From NCBI GenBank assembly GCA_014804365.1, contig JAAUZX010000028.1:1-48376 (forward strand): a DNA stretch of 48,376 nucleotides, in the 5' to 3' direction. Position 1 is the stretch's first letter; every line of letters begins with the position of its first letter. This DNA is from Lachnospiraceae bacterium (GTDB lineage Bacteria > Bacillota > Clostridia > Lachnospirales > Lachnospiraceae). The notes under the pieces were generated by a model. The model worked only from the letters and a program-made list of their open reading frames with translations, was not told the DNA's origin and did no database searches. Below, in pieces: positions 12,342 to 19,923 of this stretch. The position numbers and the translations under genes are program-made.

Positions 12342-13646
12342 TTACCAGGTAATATATCCCTCGTCGTCAATCTGCACACCCGCTGACATATTCCGCATAT
12401 CATTTAATACCCTCAATTTCTCCTCACCCTGCAACAGCACAGTCCTGCTCCCCTGTTGCAGACAAGGCAGAAACCTACAGCTTTTCAGCCCGTTCTCATC
12501 AAGCTCCACCTTGATCATTCCGGTATCCATCGTTCTGGAATTGAACCAGAAATTTCCCAGACTGTACACCACCGGCACCCCCTGCACGATACCGATCGGC
12601 TGCAGACAATGCGGATGGGCTCCGATGATCAGATCCGCTCCTGCCGCCGCCACCTCTGCACCCTGTTTTTCCTGCGCCCAGTCAATCTCAGATACATTCT
12701 CAGTACCCCAATGCAGATACACGATCACAAAGTCGCTGTTTTCCTTCGCTTCCCGGACGGTTTCCAGCAGATTGTCTCCGTTCCAGCAACGAAATACCCC
12801 CGGCGAAGAATCTGTTGCTCCCTTGGTGTCCGGTTGATCCAGCCTTTCAATCTGAGTCGCAGATACGATGGCTATCTTCATATTATTGATAATATAATAG
12901 ACCGGTCTGCGAGCCTCTCGCAGATTTCGTCCGGCACCCACATAAGCGATACCCGCCGACTCCAATGTAGCCATCGTGTCCAGAAATGCGCTCTCTCCAT
13001 AGTCATAAGCATGATTGTTGGCAAGCGATACGATATCCACACCCAGATCATTCAAATAAGACACTCTGTAGGGCTTGGCGCGAAAGGTAAACTGTTTTTC
13101 TTCAAGCGGACTGCCGCCGTCTGAATACGGGAACTCATTATTGAGCATCATGATATCCGCGCTCTTCATCTCCTCGATCAGCTCCGGCGAAATGCCATTG
13201 GATATATCATCATTACCCACTACCCTGGTCATGATCGCATAATTTTCGTCAAACAAAATATCTCCTGCAAAAGTAATCGTTACCTGGTCAGGTTCAGCCG
13301 CATTCTTTGCGTAGATATTATTCTCCACCATGTATTCCGGATCGTTCAGCACATCATCGTACTTATCATTAACGCTTATGATCTCTTCGATCTGCGCTTT
13401 TGTCTGTTCCTCTACTTCTGCCGCAAGTTCCGTCTCGGATTCCCCTACCGTCTCCACCCTGTCCACGCTCACCTGAAAGTGGCTGGTATTTACCGATTTG
13501 ACAGGCTCAACAATCCACTGGTATGTCGCGATTCCTGAAACGCCGATCAACATCACTATGCTGAAAGTCAGGATAAATGGCTTCATAAAATGATGTCCGA
13601 CACTTATTCTGTTGTGTTTCTTCCTTTTTCTGCTCTTTCTACCCAT
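12342..13646 (-). CDS. CapA family membrane-anchored protein (poly-gamma-glutamate synthesis type)
   Basis: This belongs to the CapA/PGA-capsule family, which has a calcineurin-like metallophosphatase fold. The 434-residue product has a basic N-terminus, one membrane segment (about 22-44) and a linker with Glu-rich helix. The extracytoplasmic catalytic domain begins at about 125: FAGDILFDENY, MMLNNEFPYSD, VSLANNHAYDYG and GAHPHCLQP supply the expected metal-binding Asp, Asn and His residues. Its substrate is unknown; no capB, capC or capE lies nearby, so polyglutamate synthesis is unlikely. No Shine-Dalgarno sequence precedes the ATG, and a promoter places transcription start on it, so the mRNA may be leaderless. 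It interrupts the rplA-rplJ junction. Confidence 0.88.
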   Translation of the reverse strand: MGRKSRKRKKHNRISVGHHFMKPFILTFSIVMLIGVSGIATYQWIVEPVKSVNTSHFQVSVDRVETVGESETELAAEVEEQTKAQIEEIISVNDKYDDVLNDPEYMVENNIYAKNAAEPDQVTITFAGDILFDENYAIMTRVVGNDDISNGISPELIEEMKSADIMMLNNEFPYSDGGSPLEEKQFTFRAKPYRVSYLNDLGVDIVSLANNHAYDYGESAFLDTMATLESAGIAYVGAGRNLREARRPVYYIINNMKIAIVSATQIERLDQPDTKGATDSSPGVFRCWNGDNLLETVREAKENSDFVIVYLHWGTENVSEIDWAQEKQGAEVAAAGADLIIGAHPHCLQPIGIVQGVPVVYSLGNFWFNSRTMDTGMIKVELDENGLKSCRFLPCLQQGSRTVLLQGEEKLRVLNDMRNMSAGVQIDDEGYITW

Positions 13647-13652
13647 GTCACT

Positions 13653-13681
13653 ATTGTACCACTTCGCAATTATAACGTCAA
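13653..13681 (-). promoter_or_regulatory. Sigma-A promoter of the CapA-like gene, placing +1 at its ATG
   Basis: On the minus strand there is TTGACG (13681-13676), a 17-bp spacer and TACAAT (13658-13653). The A of the ATG is seven bases beyond the -10, where transcription should start. The -35 overlaps the T-run of the rplA terminator. Confidence 0.65.
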
Positions 13682-13710
13682 AAGGACAGCGCGCCTGCTG
13701 CGTGCTGCCC
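13678..13710 (-). terminator. rplK-rplA terminator
   Basis: Arms at 13700-13710 and 13684-13694 form a G/C-rich 11-bp stem with wobbles around a 5-nt loop. On the transcribed strand the stem is followed by TTTT, about 40 nt beyond the rplA stop. This ends the unit where rplJ would normally follow. Confidence 0.7.
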
Positions 13711-13747
13711 TCTTATTATTCGTTTGTCGTAATCTGAAATCGACTGA

Positions 13748-14437
13748 TTAGTATTTCGCCGTGTTTACTTTCACGCCCGGTCCCATCGTGGTCGCCAGAG
13801 TGATACTTCTCAAATACTGACCCTTAAGTGCCGACGGTCTTGCCTTAACGATCGCTTCCATCAGTGCATCAAAGTTCTCCTGCAGCTTCGCCTCGTCAAA
13901 GGAAACCTTGCCGACCGGAACATGAATGATGTTTGCCTTATCCAGTCTGTACTCGATCTTACCTGCCTTGATATCATTGACAGCCTTGGTAACATCCATG
14001 GTTACCGTGCCTGCCTTCGGGTTGGGCATAAGACCTTTCGGTCCAAGCACCTTACCGAGACGTCCTACCACACCCATCATATCAGGTGTCGCAACGACTA
14101 CATCAAAATCCAGCCATCCGTCATTCTGGATCTTCGGAATCAGTTCCTCGCCGCCTACATGATCTGCGCCTGCTGCCTCTGCCTCAGCCACTTTATCACC
14201 CTTAGCAAATACCAATACTCTGACGGTCTTACCTGTTCCGTTCGGAAGTACAACGGCGCCACGAATCTGCTGCTCCGCATGACGTCCGTCACATCCGGTC
14301 TTAATATGAACTTCTACAGTCTCATCGAATTTAGCTGTTGCTGTCTTTTTAACCAGAGCGATCGCTTCTGCCGTATCATACTGAACTGTACGATCTACGA
14401 GCTTAGCCGCCTCTGCATACTTTTTACCATGTTTCAT
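13748..14437 (-). CDS. rplA: 50S ribosomal protein L1
   Basis: L1 forms the mobile stalk at the E-site and represses rplKA translation in other bacteria. The 229-residue product has normal length and family segments: [48 protein letters not shown] and [19 protein letters not shown]. It begins 13 nt after the rplK stop, so the two are co-transcribed. It is followed by a terminator rather than by rplJ. Confidence 0.98.
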   Translation of the reverse strand: MKHGKKYAEAAKLVDRTVQYDTAEAIALVKKTATAKFDETVEVHIKTGCDGRHAEQQIRGAVVLPNGTGKTVRVLVFAKGDKVAEAEAAGADHVGGEELIPKIQNDGWLDFDVVVATPDMMGVVGRLGKVLGPKGLMPNPKAGTVTMDVTKAVNDIKAGKIEYRLDKANIIHVPVGKVSFDEAKLQENFDALMEAIVKARPSALKGQYLRSITLATTMGPGVKVNTAKY

Positions 14438-14450
14438 ATCAAATCCTCCA

Positions 14451-14876
14451 TTACTCTTCTACTGTGATGCCCATACTTCTGGCAGTTCCGGCAATCATGC
14501 TCATAGCCGCTTCCAAGCTTGCAGCGTTCAAATCAGGCATCTTTGTCTCTGCGATCTCCTGTAATTTCGCTTTAGAAATCGTAGCAACCTTTGTCTTATT
14601 CGGAACTGCGGAACCGGATTTAATGTTGCATGCTTTCTTCAAAAGAACTGCTGCAGGGGGAGTCTTCGTAATGAAACTAAAACTTCTGTCTGCATAAACC
14701 GTAATAACAACCGGGATGATTACATCACCTTTGTCGGCTGTTCTTGCGTTGAACTGTTTGGTAAATTCAACGATGTTCACGCCGTGCTGTCCGAGTGCGG
14801 GACCAACCGGCGGCGCCGGCGTAGCTTTACCGGCAGGGATCTGTAACTTAATATATCCTGTAACTTTCTTTGCCAT
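14451..14876 (-). CDS. rplK: 50S ribosomal protein L11
   Basis: L11 is part of the GTPase-associated centre and a target of thiopeptides. The 141-residue product starts [20 protein letters not shown] and contains [20 protein letters not shown], the diagnostic N-terminal helix region. The start is ATG at 14876 with GGAGG upstream; the frame is open for 12 more codons but these are leader. A long structured leader separates it from nusG. Confidence 0.98.
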   Translation of the reverse strand: MAKKVTGYIKLQIPAGKATPAPPVGPALGQHGVNIVEFTKQFNARTADKGDVIIPVVITVYADRSFSFITKTPPAAVLLKKACNIKSGSAVPNKTKVATISKAKLQEIAETKMPDLNAASLEAAMSMIAGTARSMGITVEE

Positions 14877-14894
14877 AATGGCACCTCCTAAAAT

Positions 14895-15063
14895 AATGTG
14901 GTACGGGCGCAATAATTATTGCTCCCACAGTCGGGTCACAATTCCGCTATGCCATTCATAATTTGTCGAACACACATCGCATTTAAAATCCACACATCGC
15001 GCGACAAATTATTCATGTCGGGCATCCGCCCTATAGAAATGGCAGAATTGTAACCACAGTATA
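14895..15063 (-). promoter_or_regulatory. Structured leader and possible promoter of rplK-rplA
   Basis: The 217-nt nusG-rplK spacer folds readily. There is an outer stem (14934-14946 with 15043-15055, 13 bp with wobbles) and an inner perfect 11-bp stem (14958-14968 with 15002-15012). The inner loop contains the 9-bp sequence ACACATCGC twice. A TATACT -10 element (15063-15058) would start transcription just at the outer stem, but no good -35 is visible at 16-18 bp. The transcribed strand contains GGATG and ATGA patches near one another, reminiscent of L1 target sites. The role as an L1-responsive leader is inference. Confidence 0.55.
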
Positions 15064-15093
15064 TCTAATCCGCCGAAGCGGAATAAATATCAA

Positions 15094-15609
15094 TTACATT
15101 TTTCTGACTTCTGCGAAACCGATCTCCACAGGCGTCTCTCTTCCGAACAACTCAACATTGATGGTCGCCACCTGTTTACCGAAGTCTATTCTCTGAACAA
15201 CGCCGATCGTATCCTTCCAGACACCGGCAACCACCGCAATGGTATCGCCCTCGGCAAAGTCAACACTCACGTTCTCCATCTTAATACCCAGCGGTTTCAT
15301 CTCAGCCTCTGTCAGCGGCACCGGCTTACTTCCCGGTCCGACAAATCCCGTGACGCCTCTGGTATTTCTCACAACATACCATGTATCGTCATTCATGATC
15401 ATATTGATCAGGACATATCCGGGGAACATCTTCTTCTGGACCGTCTTACGGGCACCGTTCTTCATTTCCATGACTTCCTGCATAGGCACCCTGACTTCCA
15501 GAATCTCTTCCTCCAGATGTCTGTTCTCGATCGTCTTCTCAATGTTGGCTTTTACTTTATTCTCATATCCGGAATAAGTATGAACAACATACCAATTTGC
15601 TTCTGCCAT
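15094..15609 (-). CDS. nusG: Transcription termination/antitermination protein NusG
   Basis: NusG binds RNA polymerase and modulates pausing and termination. The 171-residue product begins MAEANWYVVHTYSGYENKVK, the NGN domain start. It contains MFPGYVLINMIMNDDTWYVVRNT and FVGPGSKPVPL, and ends with a KOW motif (EGDTIAVVAGVWKDTIGVVQRID). The start is ATG at 15609 with GGAGG five bases upstream; the GTG four codons earlier overlaps that site. It follows secE by 83 nt in the rpmG-secE-nusG operon. A small TCCGC-TTCG-GCGGA hairpin lies just beyond the stop. Confidence 0.98.
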   Translation of the reverse strand: MAEANWYVVHTYSGYENKVKANIEKTIENRHLEEEILEVRVPMQEVMEMKNGARKTVQKKMFPGYVLINMIMNDDTWYVVRNTRGVTGFVGPGSKPVPLTEAEMKPLGIKMENVSVDFAEGDTIAVVAGVWKDTIGVVQRIDFGKQVATINVELFGRETPVEIGFAEVRKM

Positions 15610-15692
15610 ACGTCCCTCCACGTCAGTATGATCTTCTGATCACATATCATACTAATACCCATGTCTTTCTCACAACCTGTTACCAGAGCTTC

Positions 15693-15911
15693 CTATAATG
15701 AAAAAGTTGTAAGGAAATCCACACCATACTGCAGACCAAAGTCCAGTATCGTAATGACTGCTCCGATCACAACGGAAATAATAAAAACCGCGATAGATTG
15801 TTTTAAGAGGGCATCTTTATCAGGCCAAGTGATTTTCTTAAATTCAGCTTTCACACCGTTCCAAAATTTCGTGATCTTGGATGCTCCTTCTGATTTAGCA
15901 GAATCTCCCAT
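15693..15911 (-). CDS. secE: Preprotein translocase subunit SecE
   Basis: SecE is the essential small clamp of the SecYEG channel. The 72-residue product has the amphipathic helix motif WNGVKAEFKKITWPDKDALLK followed by one membrane segment (SIAVFIISVVIGAVITILDF), the single-span architecture typical of Gram-positive SecE. The start is ATG at 15911 with AAGGAG six bases upstream. It is the second gene after rpmG and precedes nusG, the near-universal order. Confidence 0.95.
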   Translation of the reverse strand: MGDSAKSEGASKITKFWNGVKAEFKKITWPDKDALLKQSIAVFIISVVIGAVITILDFGLQYGVDFLTTFSL

Positions 15912-15942
15912 GCTATACTCCTTTCGTCCACACAACCGGCGA

Positions 15943-16093
15943 CTATTTTGTTTCCTTATGCAAAGTATGTGTCTTACAGAATCTGCAATACTTCTTTGTC
16001 TCCATTCTGTCCGGATGAGCCTTCTTGTCTTTCGTCGTATTGTAGTTACGCTGTTTGCACTCTGTGCATGCTAAAGTAATTTTTGTACGCATC
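15943..16093 (-). CDS. rpmG: 50S ribosomal protein L33 with apparent one-base frameshift near the start
   Basis: L33 is a small zinc-ribbon protein of the large subunit. The downstream frame (15943-16080) encodes [16 protein letters not shown] and ends with [14 protein letters not shown], clearly L33, with two CxxC pairs. The ATG that has a good binding site (GGAGG, seven bases upstream) is at 16093, but a run of six A on the coding strand (plus-strand T at 16080-16085) puts it one base out of frame. Five A would give the normal 49-residue MRTKITLAC protein. A GTG at 16107 is in frame and would give an abnormal N-terminus. Possible causes are an assembly error, a true mutation, or slippage on A6. 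It is first in the rpmG-secE-nusG unit. Confidence 0.85.
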
Positions 16094-16178
16094 TCGCTAC
16101 CTCCACGTGTATGATTCAAACATTCGAGTCACTATTTTTGAGCATAAAAAAAAGACCTGAATCTTATCTTGCTCAAAC

Positions 16179-16207
16179 AATATACCATACGAAAATCATG
16201 AAGTCAA
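16179..16207 (-). promoter_or_regulatory. Sigma-A promoter of rpmG-secE-nusG
   Basis: On the minus strand there is TTGACT (16207-16202), a 17-bp spacer and TATATT (16184-16179), about 85 nt upstream of rpmG. The predicted leader contains a run of eight T. Confidence 0.8.
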
Positions 16208-16389
16208 CCTGTTTTTCCGATTATTTCAGGTACTTTTGGGAAAATTTTTTAAAAAAATTCTCCACACCTCTTCATTTTTGGCAGATACGCTACGATATAC
16301 ATATTACAGAATAAACTCAGTTTGATCACTTATTGCAATTTTACGGCAACATTTTTAGTCGTTTTTCGGCCAAAAAGGCTACAATATGC

Positions 16390-16419
16390 TTGCATTTTCC
16401 ATAATTGCAGTGATAAAAT
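16390..16419 (+). promoter_or_regulatory. Possible promoter of the FliD-like gene
   Basis: TTGCAT, an 18-bp spacer and TAAAAT with a TG one base before the -10 (extended -10) lie 110 nt upstream of the gene. An overlapping TAAA-N16-TCCGCATT string recalls the sigma-D promoters of the window but misses the consensus spacing and core. The rest of the 16208-16528 divergent region shows nothing else I can name. Confidence 0.4.
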
Positions 16420-16528
16420 AGAGTTATAGTATATCCGCATTGATGAGCCGCATGCTACGGACAGCGACGCCGGCTATCAATGATCATACAGGTTCCGAGA
16501 ATATTTCATGGAAGAAAGGAGGGGGACT

Positions 16529-17842
16529 ATGTCATATAATAGTATCAATAGTCTGAATAATGTCTATAATTTCTATATGACTACCTACGCCCCGAAATCA
16601 AGCACACCTTATGATTCTCATAAGAAGAGTGAACTGCGTGGTGTCTATAATTCCATAGTCAAGATGAATAAGGAATCCCCTCTGTATATCTTAGATACCA
16701 GTAAGGATTCTCAGCGGTTCGCTATCAGCGTTAAAGAAAACGCACGCGAGCTGCGCAACACAATCGCATCGCTCGGCGGACTGGATGAAGATGAACTTCT
16801 GAATAAGAAGGTAGCCTATTCCAGTAATCCGAATATTGCGAAGGCTTCCTTTATCGGTTCTGCCAAAGCGGACGACGGTCTGCCCTCCTATGACATTGAG
16901 GTAAATCGTCTGGCTTCTTCGCAGGTGAATGCAGGGAAGTTCCTTCCGAATGATGAGGTTGTGGCGCTGGCACCCGATACCTACTCTTTCGATGTCGGTA
17001 TTGACGGGTTGAATTATGAATTCCAGTTCAGCATCAAGCCTACTGATACTAATCGGGATGTACAGGATCGTCTTGCCCGTCTGGTCACCAATGCCAATAT
17101 CGGCATAACGGCGCAGGCCATTTCCGGAGAGGACAACACTTCCTATCTGCGGATGGAATCCAATTCCACGGGGCTTAAAGATGATAAGCCATATATATAC
17201 AAGATATCCGATCACAGAACAAGTAAAACTTCTGGTGCAGTGGATTATTTCGGTTTGGATCATGTAGCAGTACAGCCGGCTAACGCTTCTTATACCGTCA
17301 ACGGTGAGGAACACACCTCAACCTCCAACCGGTTCACGTTGGCACACACTTACGAAATCGAGTTGACAGGCTTAAGCAGCGAGGACGGCGAGACAGCTTC
17401 TATCGGGCTCAAGACGGATGTGGAATCGCTTACGGAGAACGTTAATACATTAGTGAGAGGTTTTAACTCTTTCCTGCAGGCCGTTGCAGAATACAGTGAT
17501 AATCAACCCAAGAGTAACAGACTTTTTAACGAGATGAGCAGTGTCGCAAGAGTTTACGCCCGCGACCTCACATCCGTCGGTCTGAATCTGAACCTGGACG
17601 GTACTCTGGAAGTTGATGACGCGACGCTTCGTCAGAGCGCAATGAGTGACGACGCGAAGAATGCTTTTTCACCGATGAAAAGTTTTACGAACTCCGTGCT
17701 CCGCAAATCCAATCAGGTAGCACTGGACCCGATGAATTATGTCAATAACGTAATCGTGGCGTACAAGAATCCCGGCAAGAATTTTGCCAGCCCGTATATC
17801 ACGAGTGCATACAGCGGCATGATGTTCAATAGTTATTGCTAA
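16529..17842 (+). CDS. FliD-like (flagellar hook-associated 2 type) orphan protein
   Basis: The 437-residue product resembles the flagellar cap protein FliD in its C-terminal half. The stretch ASIGLKTDVESLTENVNTLV followed by RGFNSFLQAVAEY matches the position and style of the FliD C-terminal domain helix. LNLNLDGTLEVDDATLRQSA is the type of segment found before its end. The N-terminal part (KVAYSSNPNIAKASFIGSAK, DIEVNRLASSQVN) is also FliD/FlgK-like. It is much shorter than the fliD at 33643-35874 (743 residues). The start is ATG at 16529 with AGGAGGGG upstream; the earlier ATG at 16508 has no binding site. It stands alone, 14 kb from the nearest flagellar gene, and ends in a strong terminator. 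It could be an alternative cap or an exported surface protein. Confidence 0.6.
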   Translation: MSYNSINSLNNVYNFYMTTYAPKSSTPYDSHKKSELRGVYNSIVKMNKESPLYILDTSKDSQRFAISVKENARELRNTIASLGGLDEDELLNKKVAYSSNPNIAKASFIGSAKADDGLPSYDIEVNRLASSQVNAGKFLPNDEVVALAPDTYSFDVGIDGLNYEFQFSIKPTDTNRDVQDRLARLVTNANIGITAQAISGEDNTSYLRMESNSTGLKDDKPYIYKISDHRTSKTSGAVDYFGLDHVAVQPANASYTVNGEEHTSTSNRFTLAHTYEIELTGLSSEDGETASIGLKTDVESLTENVNTLVRGFNSFLQAVAEYSDNQPKSNRLFNEMSSVARVYARDLTSVGLNLNLDGTLEVDDATLRQSAMSDDAKNAFSPMKSFTNSVLRKSNQVALDPMNYVNNVIVAYKNPGKNFASPYITSAYSGMMFNSYC

Positions 17843-17843
17843 C

Positions 17844-17873
17844 AAAACGACAGATCGAAAGATCTGTCGTTTT
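17844..17873 (+). terminator. Terminator of the FliD-like gene
   Basis: A perfect 13-bp stem (17844-17856 with 17861-17873) carries a GAAA tetraloop and ends in TTTT, directly after the stop codon. It can work in both directions. Confidence 0.9.
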
Positions 17874-17874
17874 C

Positions 17875-18053
17875 TCGTTACCGTCGCCGAAAGAAAACAA
17901 ATGTCGCTTCGCGCCGCTTGTTTTCTTTTTCTTTTTATGTCTGAGACTCGCAAACACGCGCTTCGCGCTCTTTGTCCGACTTCGTCGGACGTTTGCTCGT
18001 TACCCCCGCCGAAAGAAAACAAATGTCGCTTCGCGCCGCTTGTTTTCTTTTTC
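17875..18053. repeat. Extragenic palindrome cluster with a perfect 47-bp direct repeat
   Basis: Two identical 47-bp copies (17885-17931 and 18007-18053), extending to about 57 bp with two mismatches, are each internally palindromic: 11-bp arms AAAGAAAACAA and TTGTTTTCTTT flank a CTTCGC core. Between them lie two further hairpins, GCGC-TTC-GCGC and GTCCGA-CTTCG-TCGGAC (17974-17990), enclosed by a GCAAAC/GTTTGC stem. The second copy ends two bases from the carboxyltransferase stop. The hairpins probably terminate transcription, but the duplication looks like a repeated mobile-type element. Confidence 0.75.
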
Positions 18054-18055
18054 GG

Positions 18056-19672
18056 CTAAAGAGGTATATTTCCGTGCTTTTTCTTGGGGGCTTCTATCTG
18101 CTTATTTTTAAGCCCCCTGAGCGCTCTCACCAGTGCTTCTCTCGTCTCTTCCGGCTTGATCACCTCATTCACATAGCCTCTTGCGGCCGCCACGTAAGGA
18201 TTCAGGAACCGCTCTTCATATTCCGCTTTGCACTGTGCGCGCATGGCTTCCGGATTCTCTGCCGCTTTGATTTTACGCTTGAAGGCAATATTGACGGCAC
18301 CGTCCGCTCCCATAACCGCAATCTCCGCGATAGGCCATGCATAGACGATATCCGCGCCCATCTCCTTAGAGTTCATGGCGATATAGGCTCCGCCGTACGC
18401 CTTACGCATAATCAGCGAGATTTTCGGCACCGTAGCCTCGGAATAGGCATACAGGATCTTCGCACCATGCCGGATAATGCCGTTATGCTCCTGTGCTGTG
18501 CCGGGCAGGAACGCAGGTACATCTATCAGTGTAATCAGCGGAATGTTGAAACAGTCGCAAAAACGTATAAATCTTGCAATCTTGTCAGAGGCATGATAAT
18601 CCAGAGACCCGCCCATGGAATTGGGCTGATTCGCCACGATACCAACCACTTTGCCTTCCATCCTGCACCATCCGATCACCGCATTGGTGGCAAATTCCTT
18701 CTGTACTTCAAAGAAACTTCCCTCGTCCACGATACAGTCAATCACTTCTTTGACATCATATGCATGCCGGGAATTGTCCGGCACGATATCCATGATTTTA
18801 GTCGCTTTCGCTTTCATGGAAGAAGCCACCCTGCCATTATCCACTTTGCCAAACACCTTACCCACACGAGGCAATATACTCTGTCTCTCTACATTATTAA
18901 TAACCGGCGGTTTCTCCATCCAATTGCTGGGCAGATAAGACAACAATTTCCGTACGCCCATCAGACATTCATTTTCGCTGTCATATGTAAAATGTGACAC
19001 GCCGCTTTTCTTGGCATGCACATCCGCTCCGCCCAGTTCCTCTACGGACACTTCCTCGTTAATAACCGTTTTCACCACATTCGGTCCGGTGATGAACATC
19101 TTGGAAATGTCCTTGACCATGAATATAAAATCACAGATAGCCGGCGCATAACATGCGCCTCCTGAACAAGGTCCCAGAATCACCGCGATCTGCGGGATGA
19201 CCCCCGACGCTTTTGTATGACGAAGGAACATGCCGCTGTAACCGCTCAGGGATGAGATACCCTCCTCGATTCTGGCACCGCCGCTGTCATTGATACAGAT
19301 CAGGGGTGCTTTCATCTCCATCGCCATATCCTGAATTCTGCATATCTTAAAAGAATGATATTCCCCCAGCGTACCGCCAATTACCGTAAAATCTTCGCTG
19401 GCCACGAATACCTGTCGTCCGTCGATCTCTCCGTAACCTGTCACCACACCGTCACCCGGCACCCTTCTCTTATCCAGATCGAAATCGTTAATTCTGGACT
19501 CCATGAATCCGTCCACCTCCACAAAAGTACCCGGATCCAACAACACCTCAATCCTCTCCCGCGCAGTCATCTTACCGGCGGCATGCTGCTTATCTATCCT
19601 GTTCGGTCCGCCGCCTAAAAGAGCCTTCTGTCTTCTGGTATCCAGTTCTTTAATCGCTTCGTTCCATTTCAT
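18056..19672 (-). CDS. Acyl-CoA carboxylase carboxyltransferase subunit (MmdA/PccB family)
   Basis: This family moves a carboxyl group between biotin and an acyl-CoA such as propionyl- or methylmalonyl-CoA. The 538-residue product has the two crotonase-like halves. The first has INDSGGARIEEGISSLSGYS and GPCSGGACYAPAICDF, the second has NQPNSMGGSLDYHASDKIAR and MRKAYGGAYIAMNSKEMGAD. Glycine-rich oxyanion loops are present in both. The start is ATG at 19672 with GGAGG 11 bases upstream; a GTG six codons earlier overlaps that site. No biotin carrier, biotin carboxylase, OadG or OadB gene is in the window, so the partner subunits must lie elsewhere. A perfect consensus promoter lies upstream within an inverted repeat. 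Confidence 0.92.
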   Translation of the reverse strand: MKWNEAIKELDTRRQKALLGGGPNRIDKQHAAGKMTARERIEVLLDPGTFVEVDGFMESRINDFDLDKRRVPGDGVVTGYGEIDGRQVFVASEDFTVIGGTLGEYHSFKICRIQDMAMEMKAPLICINDSGGARIEEGISSLSGYSGMFLRHTKASGVIPQIAVILGPCSGGACYAPAICDFIFMVKDISKMFITGPNVVKTVINEEVSVEELGGADVHAKKSGVSHFTYDSENECLMGVRKLLSYLPSNWMEKPPVINNVERQSILPRVGKVFGKVDNGRVASSMKAKATKIMDIVPDNSRHAYDVKEVIDCIVDEGSFFEVQKEFATNAVIGWCRMEGKVVGIVANQPNSMGGSLDYHASDKIARFIRFCDCFNIPLITLIDVPAFLPGTAQEHNGIIRHGAKILYAYSEATVPKISLIMRKAYGGAYIAMNSKEMGADIVYAWPIAEIAVMGADGAVNIAFKRKIKAAENPEAMRAQCKAEYEERFLNPYVAAARGYVNEVIKPEETREALVRALRGLKNKQIEAPKKKHGNIPL

Positions 19673-19825
19673 GATCCCCGTTTCCTCCACTTCACCATCA
19701 TCGCATGGGCCGAATCATCATAGTCCACTTTTCTGCACGGATTTTCCGTGTCCTAAATTTCCGTCTGCAAAAAGCATATAATAATTTGACCGTCTAATAC
19801 TTTGATATTCAAACTATCACTTGAT

Positions 19826-19867
19826 ATTATAGGCAGAGCACCGACTATTGTCAATACTCTGCCTATA
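19826..19867 (-). promoter_or_regulatory. Consensus promoter inside an 11-bp inverted repeat (carboxyltransferase gene)
   Basis: On the minus strand there is TTGACA (19854-19849), 17 bp, then TATAAT (19831-19826), a perfect sigma-A promoter. Perfect 11-bp arms TATAGGCAGAG at 19828-19838 and 19857-19867 flank the -35 and overlap the -10, as an operator would. The leader also has two TTGATATT repeats. The regulator is not known. Confidence 0.75.
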
Positions 19868-19923
19868 GATTTTCTATTACATATACTGTGTTAGTTACTT
19901 TTCATACCCACGCCACAGCCTAA

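Noticed and set aside
17836..18111. 91-codon Arg/Phe-rich frame over the repeat region
   Set aside because: It is produced by the TTCG palindromes and lacks a ribosome binding site.
17972..18997. 341-codon plus-strand open frame
   Set aside because: It starts in the palindrome cluster and runs antisense to the carboxyltransferase gene; no family features.
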